A DNA stretch of 64,000 nucleotides from Mesorhizobium sp. LHD-90 (GTDB lineage: Bacteria > Pseudomonadota > Alphaproteobacteria > Rhizobiales > Rhizobiaceae): positions 1 through 64,000 of the forward strand of contig NZ_JAVFVV010000018.1 in NCBI RefSeq assembly GCF_030929505.1, read 5' to 3'. This document shows positions 1 through 8,474 of this stretch, piece after piece. The position numbers and the translations under genes were made by a program. The notes beneath the pieces are model-generated. The model made no database searches. It saw only the letters and a program-made list of their open reading frames with translations, and was not told where the DNA came from. The first letter of the stretch is position 1, and every line of letters starts with the position of its first letter.

Positions 1-51
1 CTCGCGCAAAACCGCAATGATCTGCTCTTCCGTAAACCGCTTTCTCTTCAT
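1..51 (-). CDS. IS3-family transposase OrfA, N-terminal fragment (cut by window edge)
   Basis: Seventeen codons read on the minus strand from an ATG at 51 to the window edge, giving MKRKRFTEEQIIAVLRE. This is the characteristic start of the helix-turn-helix OrfA protein of IS3-family elements, which binds the IS ends and is normally joined to the DDE-type OrfB by programmed frameshifting. The start follows a leader inside the IS end. Only the N-terminus is visible, so whether the transposase is intact cannot be judged. Confidence 0.8.
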   Translation of the reverse strand, partial: MKRKRFTEEQIIAVLRE

Positions 52-117
52 CAGTCCGTCCTTCAAACAAGGGCCGGACTCTAATCTCAACTGGAGGAAA
101 TTACCGGGGGCAGGTCA
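1..117 (-). mobile_element. Terminal part of an IS3-family insertion sequence (IS407-like group)
   Basis: The minus strand carries a terminal inverted-repeat-like end reading TGACCTGCCCCCGG (complement of 104-117), then about 50 bp of leader, then the start of an OrfA transposase. This end, beginning TG and rich in C, resembles ends of IS407-group IS3 elements; that match is from memory of the group. The rest of the element lies left of the window, so the other end and the target duplication cannot be seen. Position 117 is the predicted junction with chromosomal DNA. Confidence 0.75.
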
Positions 118-234
118 GCGGTCGCCCAACGTCATGTCCGATGTCGTGTGGCCCACCGTTTTGCCTCGCCGTCCCGGTTGACCTGCCGGCGCAAAGCGGC
201 TTTCCATGGCCATCCAACCGGAGGCGTTTCGACC

Positions 235-1110
235 ATGACACTCGCCGCAGCGGCGCAGACCGCCACCTGGACCTATGTCGATGGCGACTGGCACGAGGGC
301 AATGTCGCGATCCTGGGGCCGCGCAGCCATGCGTTCTGGCTGGCCTCCAGCGTGTTCGACGGGGCACGCTGGTTCGAAGGCGTGGCGCCCGACCTCGATC
401 GTCACGCGGCGCGGGTGAACGCTTCCGCGATCAGCCTCGGCCTCAGGCCGACCAAGACGGCCGAGGAGATCGTCGGCCTGACCTGGGACGGGCTGAAAAA
501 ATTCGACGGCAAGACGGCGATCTACATAAGGCCGATGTATTGGGCCGAGCATGGCGGCTACATGGGCGTGCCGCCCGACCCGGAATCGACGCGTTTCTGC
601 CTGTGCCTCTATGAGGTGCCGATGCCGGCGCCGGGCGGCTTCTCGCTGACCGTCTCTCCGTTCCGCCGCCCGACCATGGAGACCATGCCGACCGACGCCA
701 AGGCCGGTTGCCTCTATCCCAACAATGGCCGCGCAATCATGGAGGCGCTCATGCGCGGCTTCGACAACGCGCTGGTGCTCGACATGCTGGGCAATGTCGC
801 CGAGACGGGATCCTCCAACATCTTTCTGGTCAAGGATGGGCAGGTGTTCACGCCGTCGCCGAACGGCACGTTCCTCTCCGGCATCACGCGCTCGCGCACC
901 ATCGGCCTGCTTGGCGACTACGGCTTTCGCACAATCGAGAAGACGCTGACGCCGCGCGATTTCCGCTTTGCCGACGAGATTTTCTCCACCGGCAACTACT
1001 CCAAGGTTGTGCCGGTGACCCGCATTGAGGACCGCGACCTGCAGCCCGGCCCGGTCGCGCGCAAGGCGCGCGAACTCTACTGGGAATGGGCGCACGCGAC
1101 CGCCGCGTGA
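235..1110 (+). CDS. ilvE: Branched-chain amino acid aminotransferase-like protein (PLP class IV)
   Basis: A 291-residue cytoplasmic PLP-dependent fold-type IV aminotransferase. Expected role: reversible transamination of branched-chain amino acids with 2-oxoglutarate. The PLP lysine is probably K156 in TDAKAG. Downstream family motifs AETGSSNIF and LSGITR (cofactor phosphate and substrate loops) are present. I chose the ATG at 235 because GGAG lies about 10 bp upstream; an in-frame ATG at 148 has no comparable site. The IS end lies only about 115 bp upstream and may have altered the promoter. Class IV also includes D-amino-acid aminotransferase and aminodeoxychorismate lyase, so substrate and symbol are tentative. 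Confidence 0.82.
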   Translation: MTLAAAAQTATWTYVDGDWHEGNVAILGPRSHAFWLASSVFDGARWFEGVAPDLDRHAARVNASAISLGLRPTKTAEEIVGLTWDGLKKFDGKTAIYIRPMYWAEHGGYMGVPPDPESTRFCLCLYEVPMPAPGGFSLTVSPFRRPTMETMPTDAKAGCLYPNNGRAIMEALMRGFDNALVLDMLGNVAETGSSNIFLVKDGQVFTPSPNGTFLSGITRSRTIGLLGDYGFRTIEKTLTPRDFRFADEIFSTGNYSKVVPVTRIEDRDLQPGPVARKARELYWEWAHATAA

Positions 1111-1195
1111 GCCGCAAGGCGATGGTTTGATTCTCATTTCGCCGCAGGTTTTGGAAGGAAAACCGTGTGACAGTTTTCCGGAACCTGCTTAGAAG

Positions 1196-1220
1196 GGAAC
1201 CGACGCGCCGCGGCGGAGTT
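1196..1220 (+). promoter_or_regulatory. Candidate EcfG/RpoE2-type general-stress promoter for sodB
   Basis: GGAAC at 1196-1200 is followed after 18 bases by TT at 1219-1220. This matches the GGAAC-N18-TT pattern known for the alphaproteobacterial general-stress sigma factor. It lies 71 bp before the sodB start, a sensible distance. The match is short and could arise by chance. Confidence 0.35.
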
Positions 1221-1290
1221 TTCCCAGCGGTCGTGACCCGTCTTCTCCCGGCCAACAAGGCCGATCTCTAGCCAACGAGGGAGTATTGCC

Positions 1291-1890
1291 ATGGCTTTCG
1301 AACTGCCCGCTTTGCCTTACGATTACGAGGCGCTCCAGCCCTTCATGTCGAAGGAGACGCTCGAATACCATCACGACAAGCACCACAAGGCCTATGTCGA
1401 CAACGGCAACAAGCTCGCCGCCGAAGCCGGCATGGAAAACCTTTCGCTGGAAGAGATCGTCAAGCAGTCGTTCGGCAAGAATGCCGGCCTGTTCAACAAT
1501 GCCGGCCAGCACTACAACCATATCCACTTCTGGAAATGGATGAAGAAGGGCGGCGGCGGCAACAAGCTGCCCGGCGCGCTGCAAAAGGCTGTCGACGCAG
1601 ATCTCGGCGGCTACGACAAGTTCAAGGCCGACTTCATCGCCGCCGGCACCACGCAGTTCGGCTCCGGCTGGGCCTGGCTGTCGGTCAAGGACGGCAAGCT
1701 CGCCATCTCCAAGACGCCGAACGGCGAAAACCCGCTGGTGCACGGCGCCACGCCGATCCTCGGCGTCGACGTGTGGGAGCATTCCTATTACATCGACTAC
1801 CGCAACGCCCGACCGAAATATCTCGAGGCGTTCGTCGACAGCCTGATTAACTGGGACTACGTGCTCGAGCTCTACGAAAAGGCGAAGTGA
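1291..1890 (+). CDS. sodB: Superoxide dismutase, Fe-type
   Basis: A 199-residue Fe/Mn superoxide dismutase that converts superoxide to hydrogen peroxide and oxygen in the cytoplasm. The metal ligands are recognisable: H27 (LEYHHDKHH), H77 (NHIHFW), D160 and H164 (DVWEH). Q73, four residues before the second histidine, is in the position typical of iron enzymes. Length is normal. The start has a strong GAGGGAG ribosome site. It stands alone, with a possible stress promoter upstream and a clear terminator downstream. Cambialistic metal use cannot be excluded from sequence. Confidence 0.95.
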   Translation: MAFELPALPYDYEALQPFMSKETLEYHHDKHHKAYVDNGNKLAAEAGMENLSLEEIVKQSFGKNAGLFNNAGQHYNHIHFWKWMKKGGGGNKLPGALQKAVDADLGGYDKFKADFIAAGTTQFGSGWAWLSVKDGKLAISKTPNGENPLVHGATPILGVDVWEHSYYIDYRNARPKYLEAFVDSLINWDYVLELYEKAK

Positions 1891-1917
1891 GCCCGTCAAG
1901 CATCTGAGTCCTTATCG

Positions 1918-1944
1918 AAAACCCCGGTTCGCCGGGGTTTTTTT
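1918..1944 (+). terminator. Rho-independent terminator of sodB
   Basis: A perfect 10-bp stem, 1918-1927 with 1932-1941, closes over a TTCG tetraloop and runs into a T tract to 1944. It starts 28 bp after the sodB stop codon. Confidence 0.9.
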
Positions 1945-2064
1945 GTTGGGCGGCTCGGAAGTCCCAATAAAGTTCACGAAACCGTGAAGTTGCGCGTCGC
2001 AAGAACTCGTGCAAGCTCGTCGTTAGCCTCCTCAGGCAGCCATCCGCAACCCAGAGGGACTTCC

Positions 2065-2502
2065 ATGAAAAAACTGCTTCTCGCCATCTCCCTGCTCGCG
2101 CTGACGGCGCCGGCGGTGAGCGCCGATCCGATCGCCGACCGCAAGGCGCTGATGAAGGCAAACGGCAAGGCCATCGGGCAACTCGTGGCGATCACCAAGG
2201 GCGAGGCGCCCTTCGACGCCGCCGTCGTGCTTGCGGCCCTGCAGACGCTGAACGACGATGCGCAGAATCTTGACGTGGCAGTCCTGTTCCCTGCAGGCAG
2301 CGACAAGGGCGACACAACCGCCTCGCCGAAGATCTGGGAAGACATGGCCGGTTTCCAAGCCAAGGCCGACAAGTTCAGGACCGACGCCGCTGCCACGCTT
2401 GCCGCGCCGCCGGCCGACGCCGATGGGGTCAAGGCGACTGTTGGCGCAATCGGGGCGAATTGCGGCGGCTGCCACGAGACGTTCCGGATCAAGAAAGGCT
2501 GA
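2065..2502 (+). CDS. Class II c-type cytochrome (c556 / c-prime family), periplasmic
   Basis: A 145-residue exported cytochrome. A signal peptide (MKKLLLAISLLALTAPAVSA) is followed by a four-helix-bundle-type sequence with the haem motif CGGCH near the C-terminus, the hallmark of class II cytochromes. A methionine near the mature N-terminus (RKALMK) could be the sixth ligand, as in low-spin c556. The ATG at 2065 is chosen because it begins the signal peptide and follows GAGGGA. The gene is followed 11 bp later by a dihaem cytochrome, so the two probably form an operon and may exchange electrons; the donor enzyme is not in the window. Confidence 0.88.
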   Translation: MKKLLLAISLLALTAPAVSADPIADRKALMKANGKAIGQLVAITKGEAPFDAAVVLAALQTLNDDAQNLDVAVLFPAGSDKGDTTASPKIWEDMAGFQAKADKFRTDAAATLAAPPADADGVKATVGAIGANCGGCHETFRIKKG

Positions 2503-2513
2503 TCCCGCGCGGG

Positions 2514-3467
2514 ATGGGCTTCTTCGACAAGCTTGCCATCGGTGTGGCGGCTATGGCCGGCGCCGCGGCGGTGGCCGGATGGGTGCTGTCGGCGCCGCAG
2601 CGGCTGGACGAGGTCACGGTTGCGAGCCTTGGTACGGGCGACGCGGCGCGCGGCGAACGCATCTTCTGGGCGGGCGGCTGCACGTCCTGCCACGCCAAGC
2701 CGGGGTCGCAGGGCGAGGATAGGCTGCAACTGGCCGGCGGCGTTCAACTGAAGACGCCGTTCGGCATTTTTGTCGCGCCCAACATCTCGCAGGACCCGGC
2801 CGACGGCATCGGCAATTGGAGCGTCGGCGACCTGGCGAACGCCATGCTGAAGGGCGTCTCGCCGGACGGCTCGCACTTCTATCCGGCCTTCCCATATGCG
2901 TCTTATGCGCGGATGAAATCCGCCGACATTGCCGACCTTTTTGCCTACATGAAGACCTTGCCGGCGGTGCCCGGCAAGGCGGCCGGACACCAGTTGAGCT
3001 TCCCGTTCAACATCCGGCGCGGGCTGGGGTTGTGGAAGCTTCTTTATCTTAGCGACCAGCCGGTCGTTAGTTTTCCGGAGGGCACGGACGAAAAAATCCT
3101 GGCCGGCCGCTACCTGGTCGAGGGACCGGGCCATTGCGGCGAATGCCACACGCCGCGCGATTTTATAGGCGGGCCGGAAAAGTCGCAGTGGCTGGCCGGC
3201 GCGGTCGCCGCAGAGGGGCAGGGCAACGTACCCAACATCACCGGTGGGGAAGGGGGTATCGACGGCTGGTCGGCGGGCGACATCGCCTATCTCCTGGAGA
3301 GTGGCTTTACCCCGGATTTCGATTCGGTCGGCGGTTCGATGGTAGAGGTTCAGAAGAACATGGCGCGGCTGGCGCAGGAGGACCGCGCGGCGATCGCGGC
3401 GTATCTCAAGGCGGTGCCGCCGCATGCGAATGGATATCCGGCGAGGGGGCAGGCAGTAGGGCAGTAG
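2514..3467 (+). CDS. Membrane-anchored dihaem cytochrome c
   Basis: A 317-residue protein with an N-terminal membrane anchor (about residues 7-26) and two haem-binding motifs, CTSCH and CGECH, each followed by a cytochrome c fold. It resembles the cytochrome subunits associated with membrane alcohol, aldehyde or gluconate dehydrogenases, though no dehydrogenase gene is adjacent. The start has a weak ribosome site within GCGCGGG just after the preceding stop. The last codons and the TAG stop run into an 8-bp tandem repeat, so the C-terminal end is partly repeat-encoded. Confidence 0.85.
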   Translation: MGFFDKLAIGVAAMAGAAAVAGWVLSAPQRLDEVTVASLGTGDAARGERIFWAGGCTSCHAKPGSQGEDRLQLAGGVQLKTPFGIFVAPNISQDPADGIGNWSVGDLANAMLKGVSPDGSHFYPAFPYASYARMKSADIADLFAYMKTLPAVPGKAAGHQLSFPFNIRRGLGLWKLLYLSDQPVVSFPEGTDEKILAGRYLVEGPGHCGECHTPRDFIGGPEKSQWLAGAVAAEGQGNVPNITGGEGGIDGWSAGDIAYLLESGFTPDFDSVGGSMVEVQKNMARLAQEDRAAIAAYLKAVPPHANGYPARGQAVGQ

Positions 3468-3507
3468 GGCAGTAGGGCAGTAGGGCAGTAGGGCAGTAGG
3501 GCAGTAG
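3452..3507 (+). repeat. Tandem array of seven 8-bp units GGCAGTAG
   Basis: Seven perfect head-to-tail copies of an octamer begin in the last codons of the dihaem cytochrome gene. The second copy supplies its TAG stop codon. Unlike the similar arrays near 36900, 38190 and 44160, no complementary inverted array follows within 150 bp. Copy number may vary by slippage. Confidence 0.95.
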
Positions 3508-3659
3508 GGCGCGATGGTCCCGGCCCTGTAGAGATCCGCATCACACCGTCCTCGTAGACCCCCGGTTGCGCTCTTCCGGCGCATTGAAGGATGCATCAGG
3601 CAAATTGGTTGGACGTCGCGCTGGCGGCCAACTATGGGCCCTTGCAGAGAGGACCCTTC

Positions 3660-4601
3660 ATGAACATCCGCCCCGCGCCGCTGACCGAGCCCGTATCGCC
3701 GAAACGCCCGACGGATCGAAGCTTCGAGCCGCTGGACTATGGGCTCTACGCGCTGACCGTCGTTGCCTGGAGCGCATCGTGGTTTGCCATCGAGCTGCAG
3801 GTCGGCACGGTGCCCAACGAGGTCAACCTGGTCTGGCGCTTCGCCATCGCGACGCTGTTGATGTTCGGATGGCTCGTGGTGTCCGGCGGTAGGCTGCGCA
3901 TCGCGCTTGCCGATCACCTGCGTATCGCTGCGCTCGGCGTCCTGATCTTCTCGTCGAACTTCCTGTTCTTCTACTACGGCGCGCAGTATCTGGTCAGCGG
4001 ACTTCTGTCCGTCGTTTTCTCGCTGGCGTCCGTCATCAATCTCGCCCTTGCAGCCGTCGTCATGCGCGAACGTCCTGCGGGACGCGTGCTCATCGGCGGG
4101 CTGCTCGGTTTTTCCGGCATTGCGCTGATGTTCCTGCCCGAGATCGGTCGCGACGGATTTTCCGGAAGCACCTTGATCGGCCTCGCGCTGTGCCTGTGCG
4201 GAACCCTGTCGTTTTGCTTCGGAAACCTGATCTCGGCGAGTTGCTATCGGCGCGGACTGCCGATCGTCACGACCAATGCCTGGGGCATGCTCTACGGCAC
4301 GTTGTGGAGCGCGGTTTTGGCGCTCGTCCAGGGCAAGCGCTTCATCATCGAGCCCACTGTCACCTATCTCGGATCGCTGGTCTTCCTGGCCGTGGTTTCG
4401 ACCGTGATGGCTTTTGCCGCCTACCTCACCTTGCTCAACCGGATCGGCCCGGCCCGGGCCGGTTACGCCACCGTGATCTTTCCGGTCTTCGCGCTCCTCA
4501 TCTCCACCGGCCTCGAGGGCTATCGCTGGACGCTTTTTGCGCTGGCGGGCCTGGTTCTGGTGGCGGTCGGCAACGTGCTTGTCATTCGCGGGCGGCGGTA
4601 G
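3660..4601 (+). CDS. EamA/DMT-family transporter
   Basis: A 313-residue inner-membrane protein with about ten hydrophobic segments in two related halves, the two-EamA-domain arrangement of drug/metabolite transporters such as RhaT or RarD relatives. Members usually export or exchange small metabolites; the substrate is unknown here. The ATG at 3660 follows GAGAGGA. An ATG at 3591 would add 23 non-hydrophobic residues and is less likely. It is convergent with the GST gene; a palindrome lies between them. Confidence 0.85.
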   Translation: MNIRPAPLTEPVSPKRPTDRSFEPLDYGLYALTVVAWSASWFAIELQVGTVPNEVNLVWRFAIATLLMFGWLVVSGGRLRIALADHLRIAALGVLIFSSNFLFFYYGAQYLVSGLLSVVFSLASVINLALAAVVMRERPAGRVLIGGLLGFSGIALMFLPEIGRDGFSGSTLIGLALCLCGTLSFCFGNLISASCYRRGLPIVTTNAWGMLYGTLWSAVLALVQGKRFIIEPTVTYLGSLVFLAVVSTVMAFAAYLTLLNRIGPARAGYATVIFPVFALLISTGLEGYRWTLFALAGLVLVAVGNVLVIRGRR

Positions 4602-4621
4602 CCGCAACCTCGGCATCCGGA

Positions 4622-4648
4622 GCCTCGGGAGGCATTGCCTCCCGAGGC
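4622..4648. terminator. Palindrome between convergent genes, possible bidirectional terminator
   Basis: Thirteen-base arms, 4622-4634 and 4636-4648, are perfect complements, between the stops of the EamA and GST genes. There is no long T tract. A second inverted repeat (about 4651-4659 with 4669-4677) overlaps the GST stop codon. Confidence 0.5.
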
Positions 4649-4664
4649 GATTCGGCGCGCGTGC

Positions 4665-5369
4665 CTACGCGCCGAAACGGTCGATCACCTCGTCCAGCGG
4701 GACGTGTCCGAGGACTGCGCCGGAACCGGCGGGAAGGTCGCCATATTCCAACGCTTCGGCAAATTGCACTACTGGCTCGGCTTCGATGCGCCGCCTGAGC
4801 GCCGCGAGCTTCGGGTAGTCGCCGCCGTCGATGGCTTTGTGGAACTCCGCCCAGCGCGCCACGCCGATCAGCGTGGTGTCTGCGACCGTCATGCGATCCC
4901 CGACCAGGAAGCCGCTTTGCGGGATCATGGCTTCGAGACGATCGTGACGATCCTTGACCGCCTGGCGCCCGTAGCGGCGGAGCGCGTCGAGATAGGCGGG
5001 ATCGCCGTCCTCGGTCTCGTAGGCGACCCAGAGCGGGCTGAATGCGCCGGTGAAGCCGGTGTTGACGAAAGCCGCGAGCTGATACATCCGGTCGGCCTCC
5101 GGCGACTTCGGTTCGAAGGTGACGCGGCGCGCCGTGTCGCGCTGCTCTATCCAATGGATGATCGCCATCGTCTCGGTCAGCGCCCGGCCCTCCTCGGTGA
5201 TCAGGACAGGTGTTTCCTGCCGCCCGTTGATGCGCGCAAAACGGTCGTTCTTCATGTCGTTCAGCATGTCGACGCGGCACAGCCGGTAGGGCCGGCCCAT
5301 CAGTTCGAAGGCGGCGACGAGGCCCATCGAGCTTCCCGCCGGGAAGCCGTAGACGAGAATAGGTTCCAT
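4665..5369 (-). CDS. Glutathione S-transferase family protein
   Basis: A 234-residue cytoplasmic protein with an N-terminal thioredoxin-like domain (residues 1-80, PAGSSMG near the expected catalytic serine, ETPVL with the cis-proline, and TETMAI for glutathione binding) and a helical C-terminal domain. It probably conjugates glutathione to, or reduces, an electrophilic compound. It is divergent from an HxlR-type regulator over a 105-bp gap, which suggests induction by the compound it acts on. The subfamily and substrate cannot be named. Confidence 0.85.
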   Translation of the reverse strand: MEPILVYGFPAGSSMGLVAAFELMGRPYRLCRVDMLNDMKNDRFARINGRQETPVLITEEGRALTETMAIIHWIEQRDTARRVTFEPKSPEADRMYQLAAFVNTGFTGAFSPLWVAYETEDGDPAYLDALRRYGRQAVKDRHDRLEAMIPQSGFLVGDRMTVADTTLIGVARWAEFHKAIDGGDYPKLAALRRRIEAEPVVQFAEALEYGDLPAGSGAVLGHVPLDEVIDRFGA

Positions 5370-5443
5370 AGTTCAGCTCCGTGATGAAAGAAATCACGCT
5401 GCGCAGCGGAGCTTGATCTAGGTGGCGGAAGAGCCCAGGTAAA

Positions 5444-5461
5444 TTACGCACAATTTTGTAA
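5444..5461. promoter_or_regulatory. Candidate HxlR operator between GST and regulator genes
   Basis: An interrupted palindrome TTAC-N10-GTAA lies 13 bp before the regulator start codon in the divergent intergenic region. HxlR/MarR-type winged-helix dimers bind such inverted repeats, and autoregulation is common. No binding data exist for this site. Confidence 0.35.
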
Positions 5462-5474
5462 CCAGGAGCGCCCG

Positions 5475-5828
5475 ATGAAGGACACGGTTTCGAGCTGCCC
5501 GATCGAGGACGTGATGCGGGTGCTGAGCGGCCGCTGGCCGACGCTGCTGATCTATTACCTGAAGGATGGCACCAAGCGGTTCAACGAGCTGCGCCGCGAC
5601 AACCCGACCGTGTCGCACCGCATCCTGACGCTGGAACTGCGAAAACTCGAGGCGGCGGGCATCATCACCCGCACCGCCCATTCCGGCTATCCGCTGCGCG
5701 TCGACTATGATCTCACGCCGGCCGGCCTCGCCCTGCTGCCGCTGGTCGATGCACTGGGCGACTGGTGGCAAGACACGAGGCGCGGGGCCAGGCAGGTTGA
5801 GCCGGCCGTTCTGCGGCCGGCGGCGTGA
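5475..5828 (+). CDS. HxlR-family winged-helix transcriptional regulator
   Basis: A 117-residue DNA-binding protein. C9 near the N-terminus (SCPIED) is the conserved cysteine used by some HxlR proteins for redox or electrophile sensing. The core (MRVLSGRWPTLLIYYL, FNELRR, SHRILTLELRKLE) is the HxlR winged helix. AGGAG precedes the ATG. It is divergent from the GST gene and most likely controls it and itself. The stop is only 9 bp from that of the convergent oligopeptidase gene. Confidence 0.9.
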   Translation: MKDTVSSCPIEDVMRVLSGRWPTLLIYYLKDGTKRFNELRRDNPTVSHRILTLELRKLEAAGIITRTAHSGYPLRVDYDLTPAGLALLPLVDALGDWWQDTRRGARQVEPAVLRPAA

Positions 5829-5837
5829 CCGTCGTCG

Positions 5838-7952
5838 TCAGGCGCTGACTGCTGCGTCGACCTTGCCGGTGACTTTCAGCGCAAAGGCATAATTAAACGC
5901 GATCTCCTCCAGCCGCGAAAAGCGGCCGGATGCGCCGGCATGGCCGGCATCCATGTTGATCTTGAACAGCACCGGATTGTCGCCGGTCTTCAATTTGCGC
6001 AGCCGCGCCACCCATTTCGCCGGCTCCCAATAGGTGACGCGCGGGTCTGTGAGGCCGGCCACCGCCAGGATCGGCGGATAGTTTTTCGCACCGACATTGT
6101 CGTAGGGCGAATAGGCGGCGATCGTCCGGTAGTCCTCGACGGAGGCGATCGGATTGCCCCATTCCGGCCATTCGGGCGGGGTCAGCGGCAGCGTGTCGTC
6201 GAGCATGGTGTCGAGCACATCGACGAAGGGCACCTCGGCGATTACGGCGCCGAACGCATCCGGCGCGAGATTGGCGACCGCGCCCATCAGCATGCCGCCG
6301 GCTGAACCGCCCTGCGCAATGATGCGGTCATGGCGGGTGTAGTTTTCGGCGACGAGGTGTGTCGCCGCGGCGATGAAGTCGAGGAAAGTATTGGTCTTCT
6401 TTTGCCGCTTGCCGTCCTCGTACCAGGCAAAACCCTTGTCCTTGCCGCCGCGGATGTGAGCGATGGCGTAGACGAAGCCGCGATCGGCAAGCGACAGGAT
6501 GTTGGTGTTGAAGCCGGCGGGGATGGCGATGCCGTAGGCGCCATAGCCATAGAGCAGGCAGGGCGCGGAGCCGTCGATCGATGTGTCGCGATGATGGATG
6601 AGCGAGATCGGCACCAGTTCGCCGTCATGGGAGGGCGCCATCAGGCGGCGGGTGACATAGTGCTCAGGATCATGGCCCGATGGGACTTCCTGGGTCTTGA
6701 GTAGCGTGCGCTGGCGCGTGCGCATGTCGTAGTCGAACACCTGGCCCGGCGTGGTCATCGACGAATAGGAGAAGCGCACCACGTCGGTGTTGTATTCGTA
6801 GGAGCCCATCAGGCCGAGCGAATAGGCTTCCTCGTCGAAGGCGATCATGTGCTCGCTGCCGTCGGCGCGGTCGCGGATGACGATGCGCGGCAGGCTGTCC
6901 TTGCGCTCCAGCCGGACCACGAAATCCCTGAAGCCGACGACCGAAAGGATGAGGCGGCCGGGCTCGTGGGGGACCAGTTCCACCCAGTTCTCGCGCCGCG
7001 GATCGTCGACCGGCGCGGTCATGATCTTGAAATCCTTGGCGCCGTCGGCGTTGGTGAGCACGAAGAACACGTCGCCGCCTTCCTCGAGGTCGTATTGCAG
7101 GCCCGCTTCGCGCGCCGCCACCAGCTTCGGCTCGGCGTCCGGCGTGGCGGCGTCGAGGATGCGGTATTCCGAGGTTTCGTGATCGTTGATGCCGATCATG
7201 ATCCAGCGGCTGTCGCGGGTGCCGCCGACGCCCATGAAGAAGCCGGCGTCGGTTTCTTCGTAGACCAGCCGGTCGTCGGCCATGTCGGTGCCGAGTTGGT
7301 GATAGAAGGCTTTCGACGGACGATGGTTGGGGTCGAGACGGGTGTAGAAGAAACCCGCATTGCCGGCATCCCAGACGCCCGAACCTGACGTATCGGGAAT
7401 AATGTCGGCAAGGTCTTCTCCGATGCCAAGGTCGCGTGTCTTCAGCGTGAAGAATTCCGAACCCTTGTCGTCGAAACTCCAGATCAGGCGATTGTGATCG
7501 GAGGAATGGTCCATGCCGCCAAGATTGAAATAGGCCTTGCCTTCGGCTTCGGCGTCGCCGTCGAGGATGATTTCCTCCGCGCCGCCGTCGCGCGGCGTGC
7601 GGAAGAAGCGCGGATGCTCGCCGCCCTTCTTGTAAGAAGAGCCGTAGGCGTACGGCCCGTCCTTCATGGGGACGGAGGAATCGTCCTCCTTGATGCGACC
7701 CTTCATTTCCTGGAACAGTGTCTTTCGCAGGTCCGCGGTGTCGGACATCAAGACTTGCTGGTAGGCATTTTCTGCCTCCAGATGCTTGCGGATGGCCGGG
7801 TCGAGCACGGACGGATCGCGGAAAACCTCTTGCCAGTTGTCGGCGCGCAGCCAGGCGAACTCGTCGGTGCGGGTGATGCCGTGGCGCGTGTCGGTGAAGC
7901 TGCGCTCCTCGGTGGCCGGCGGGGTGGCGGAAGGGAAGAGAGGCTGTTTCAT
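5838..7952 (-). CDS. ptrB: Oligopeptidase B-like serine peptidase (S9A family)
   Basis: A 704-residue prolyl-oligopeptidase-fold enzyme: a beta-propeller in roughly residues 75-410 and a C-terminal alpha/beta hydrolase domain. The triad is readable as S550 (GGSAGG), D636 (GLTDPRV) and H671 (DAGHAG). Such enzymes cleave short peptides, in oligopeptidase B after basic residues, and have been linked to breakdown of signal peptides and antimicrobial peptides. The start at 7952 follows GCGAG; an upstream open extension to 8156 does not look like protein. S9A specificity (Pro versus Arg/Lys) is inferred from overall similarity. Confidence 0.88.
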   Translation of the reverse strand: MKQPLFPSATPPATEERSFTDTRHGITRTDEFAWLRADNWQEVFRDPSVLDPAIRKHLEAENAYQQVLMSDTADLRKTLFQEMKGRIKEDDSSVPMKDGPYAYGSSYKKGGEHPRFFRTPRDGGAEEIILDGDAEAEGKAYFNLGGMDHSSDHNRLIWSFDDKGSEFFTLKTRDLGIGEDLADIIPDTSGSGVWDAGNAGFFYTRLDPNHRPSKAFYHQLGTDMADDRLVYEETDAGFFMGVGGTRDSRWIMIGINDHETSEYRILDAATPDAEPKLVAAREAGLQYDLEEGGDVFFVLTNADGAKDFKIMTAPVDDPRRENWVELVPHEPGRLILSVVGFRDFVVRLERKDSLPRIVIRDRADGSEHMIAFDEEAYSLGLMGSYEYNTDVVRFSYSSMTTPGQVFDYDMRTRQRTLLKTQEVPSGHDPEHYVTRRLMAPSHDGELVPISLIHHRDTSIDGSAPCLLYGYGAYGIAIPAGFNTNILSLADRGFVYAIAHIRGGKDKGFAWYEDGKRQKKTNTFLDFIAAATHLVAENYTRHDRIIAQGGSAGGMLMGAVANLAPDAFGAVIAEVPFVDVLDTMLDDTLPLTPPEWPEWGNPIASVEDYRTIAAYSPYDNVGAKNYPPILAVAGLTDPRVTYWEPAKWVARLRKLKTGDNPVLFKINMDAGHAGASGRFSRLEEIAFNYAFALKVTGKVDAAVSA

Positions 7953-8474
7953 AAGATCTCGCTGAGACGAGGTGGAAGGAACGCGCACGACACCCCGCCG
8001 GCCGGTGCCTTTGGCGGGCCGTCGGTGACGCAATCTCGATATACAGAAGCGGACCGATATCGAACACCCTTGGCGGGCATGTGGCGGACGGCTGCCGATT
8101 TTTGTCTCAGGGTACTGCGGAAGTTGCCAGGGCGGCAAATCCACAAAAACGGGCACAATCGGGCTGATTAGACCAATGGACTGGCAATGGTTAGCCCAAA
8201 AACCTTCAGTGACGCAGGGTCAAGGTCCGCACAACAGTTGGTTGCGACTGATCTTGGAAAAAACGACAGCAGCAGTTTTCGAACGCAACATTGTGATCGA
8301 CTGCTTCGGGCAGCAATAAAGACCAAGTTGTGTGTTGACTTGACTTGAGAACCGCTCCATTTAGTCGGGTCGATGCGACTCGTAACGTCCGCGTTCGTGT
8401 CAAGTCAGTCGCAGCCCTGCATGGTTCAAGCAAAGACAGGGCGCTAGATCACTCTCTCTTGGGGCCAGAAGACC
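7953..8474 (+). promoter_or_regulatory. Long intergenic region upstream of mucR with a possible promoter
   Basis: No gene is apparent in these 522 bp. An interrupted palindrome, TCGATAT at 8036-8042 with ATATCGA at 8057-8063, sits near the oligopeptidase side. TTGACT at 8335-8340 and an overlapping repeat at 8340-8345 could be a -35 element, with CATTTA about 17 bp downstream as a weak -10. A long AT-containing leader fits the known autoregulation of mucR/ros genes. Confidence 0.35.

Noticed and set aside
1974-4616. An 880-codon open frame on the minus strand
   Set aside because: It runs antisense to two cytochrome genes and an EamA gene, is very rich in Arg, Gln, His and Asp, and has no domain-like sequence. 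It is a by-product of high G+C.
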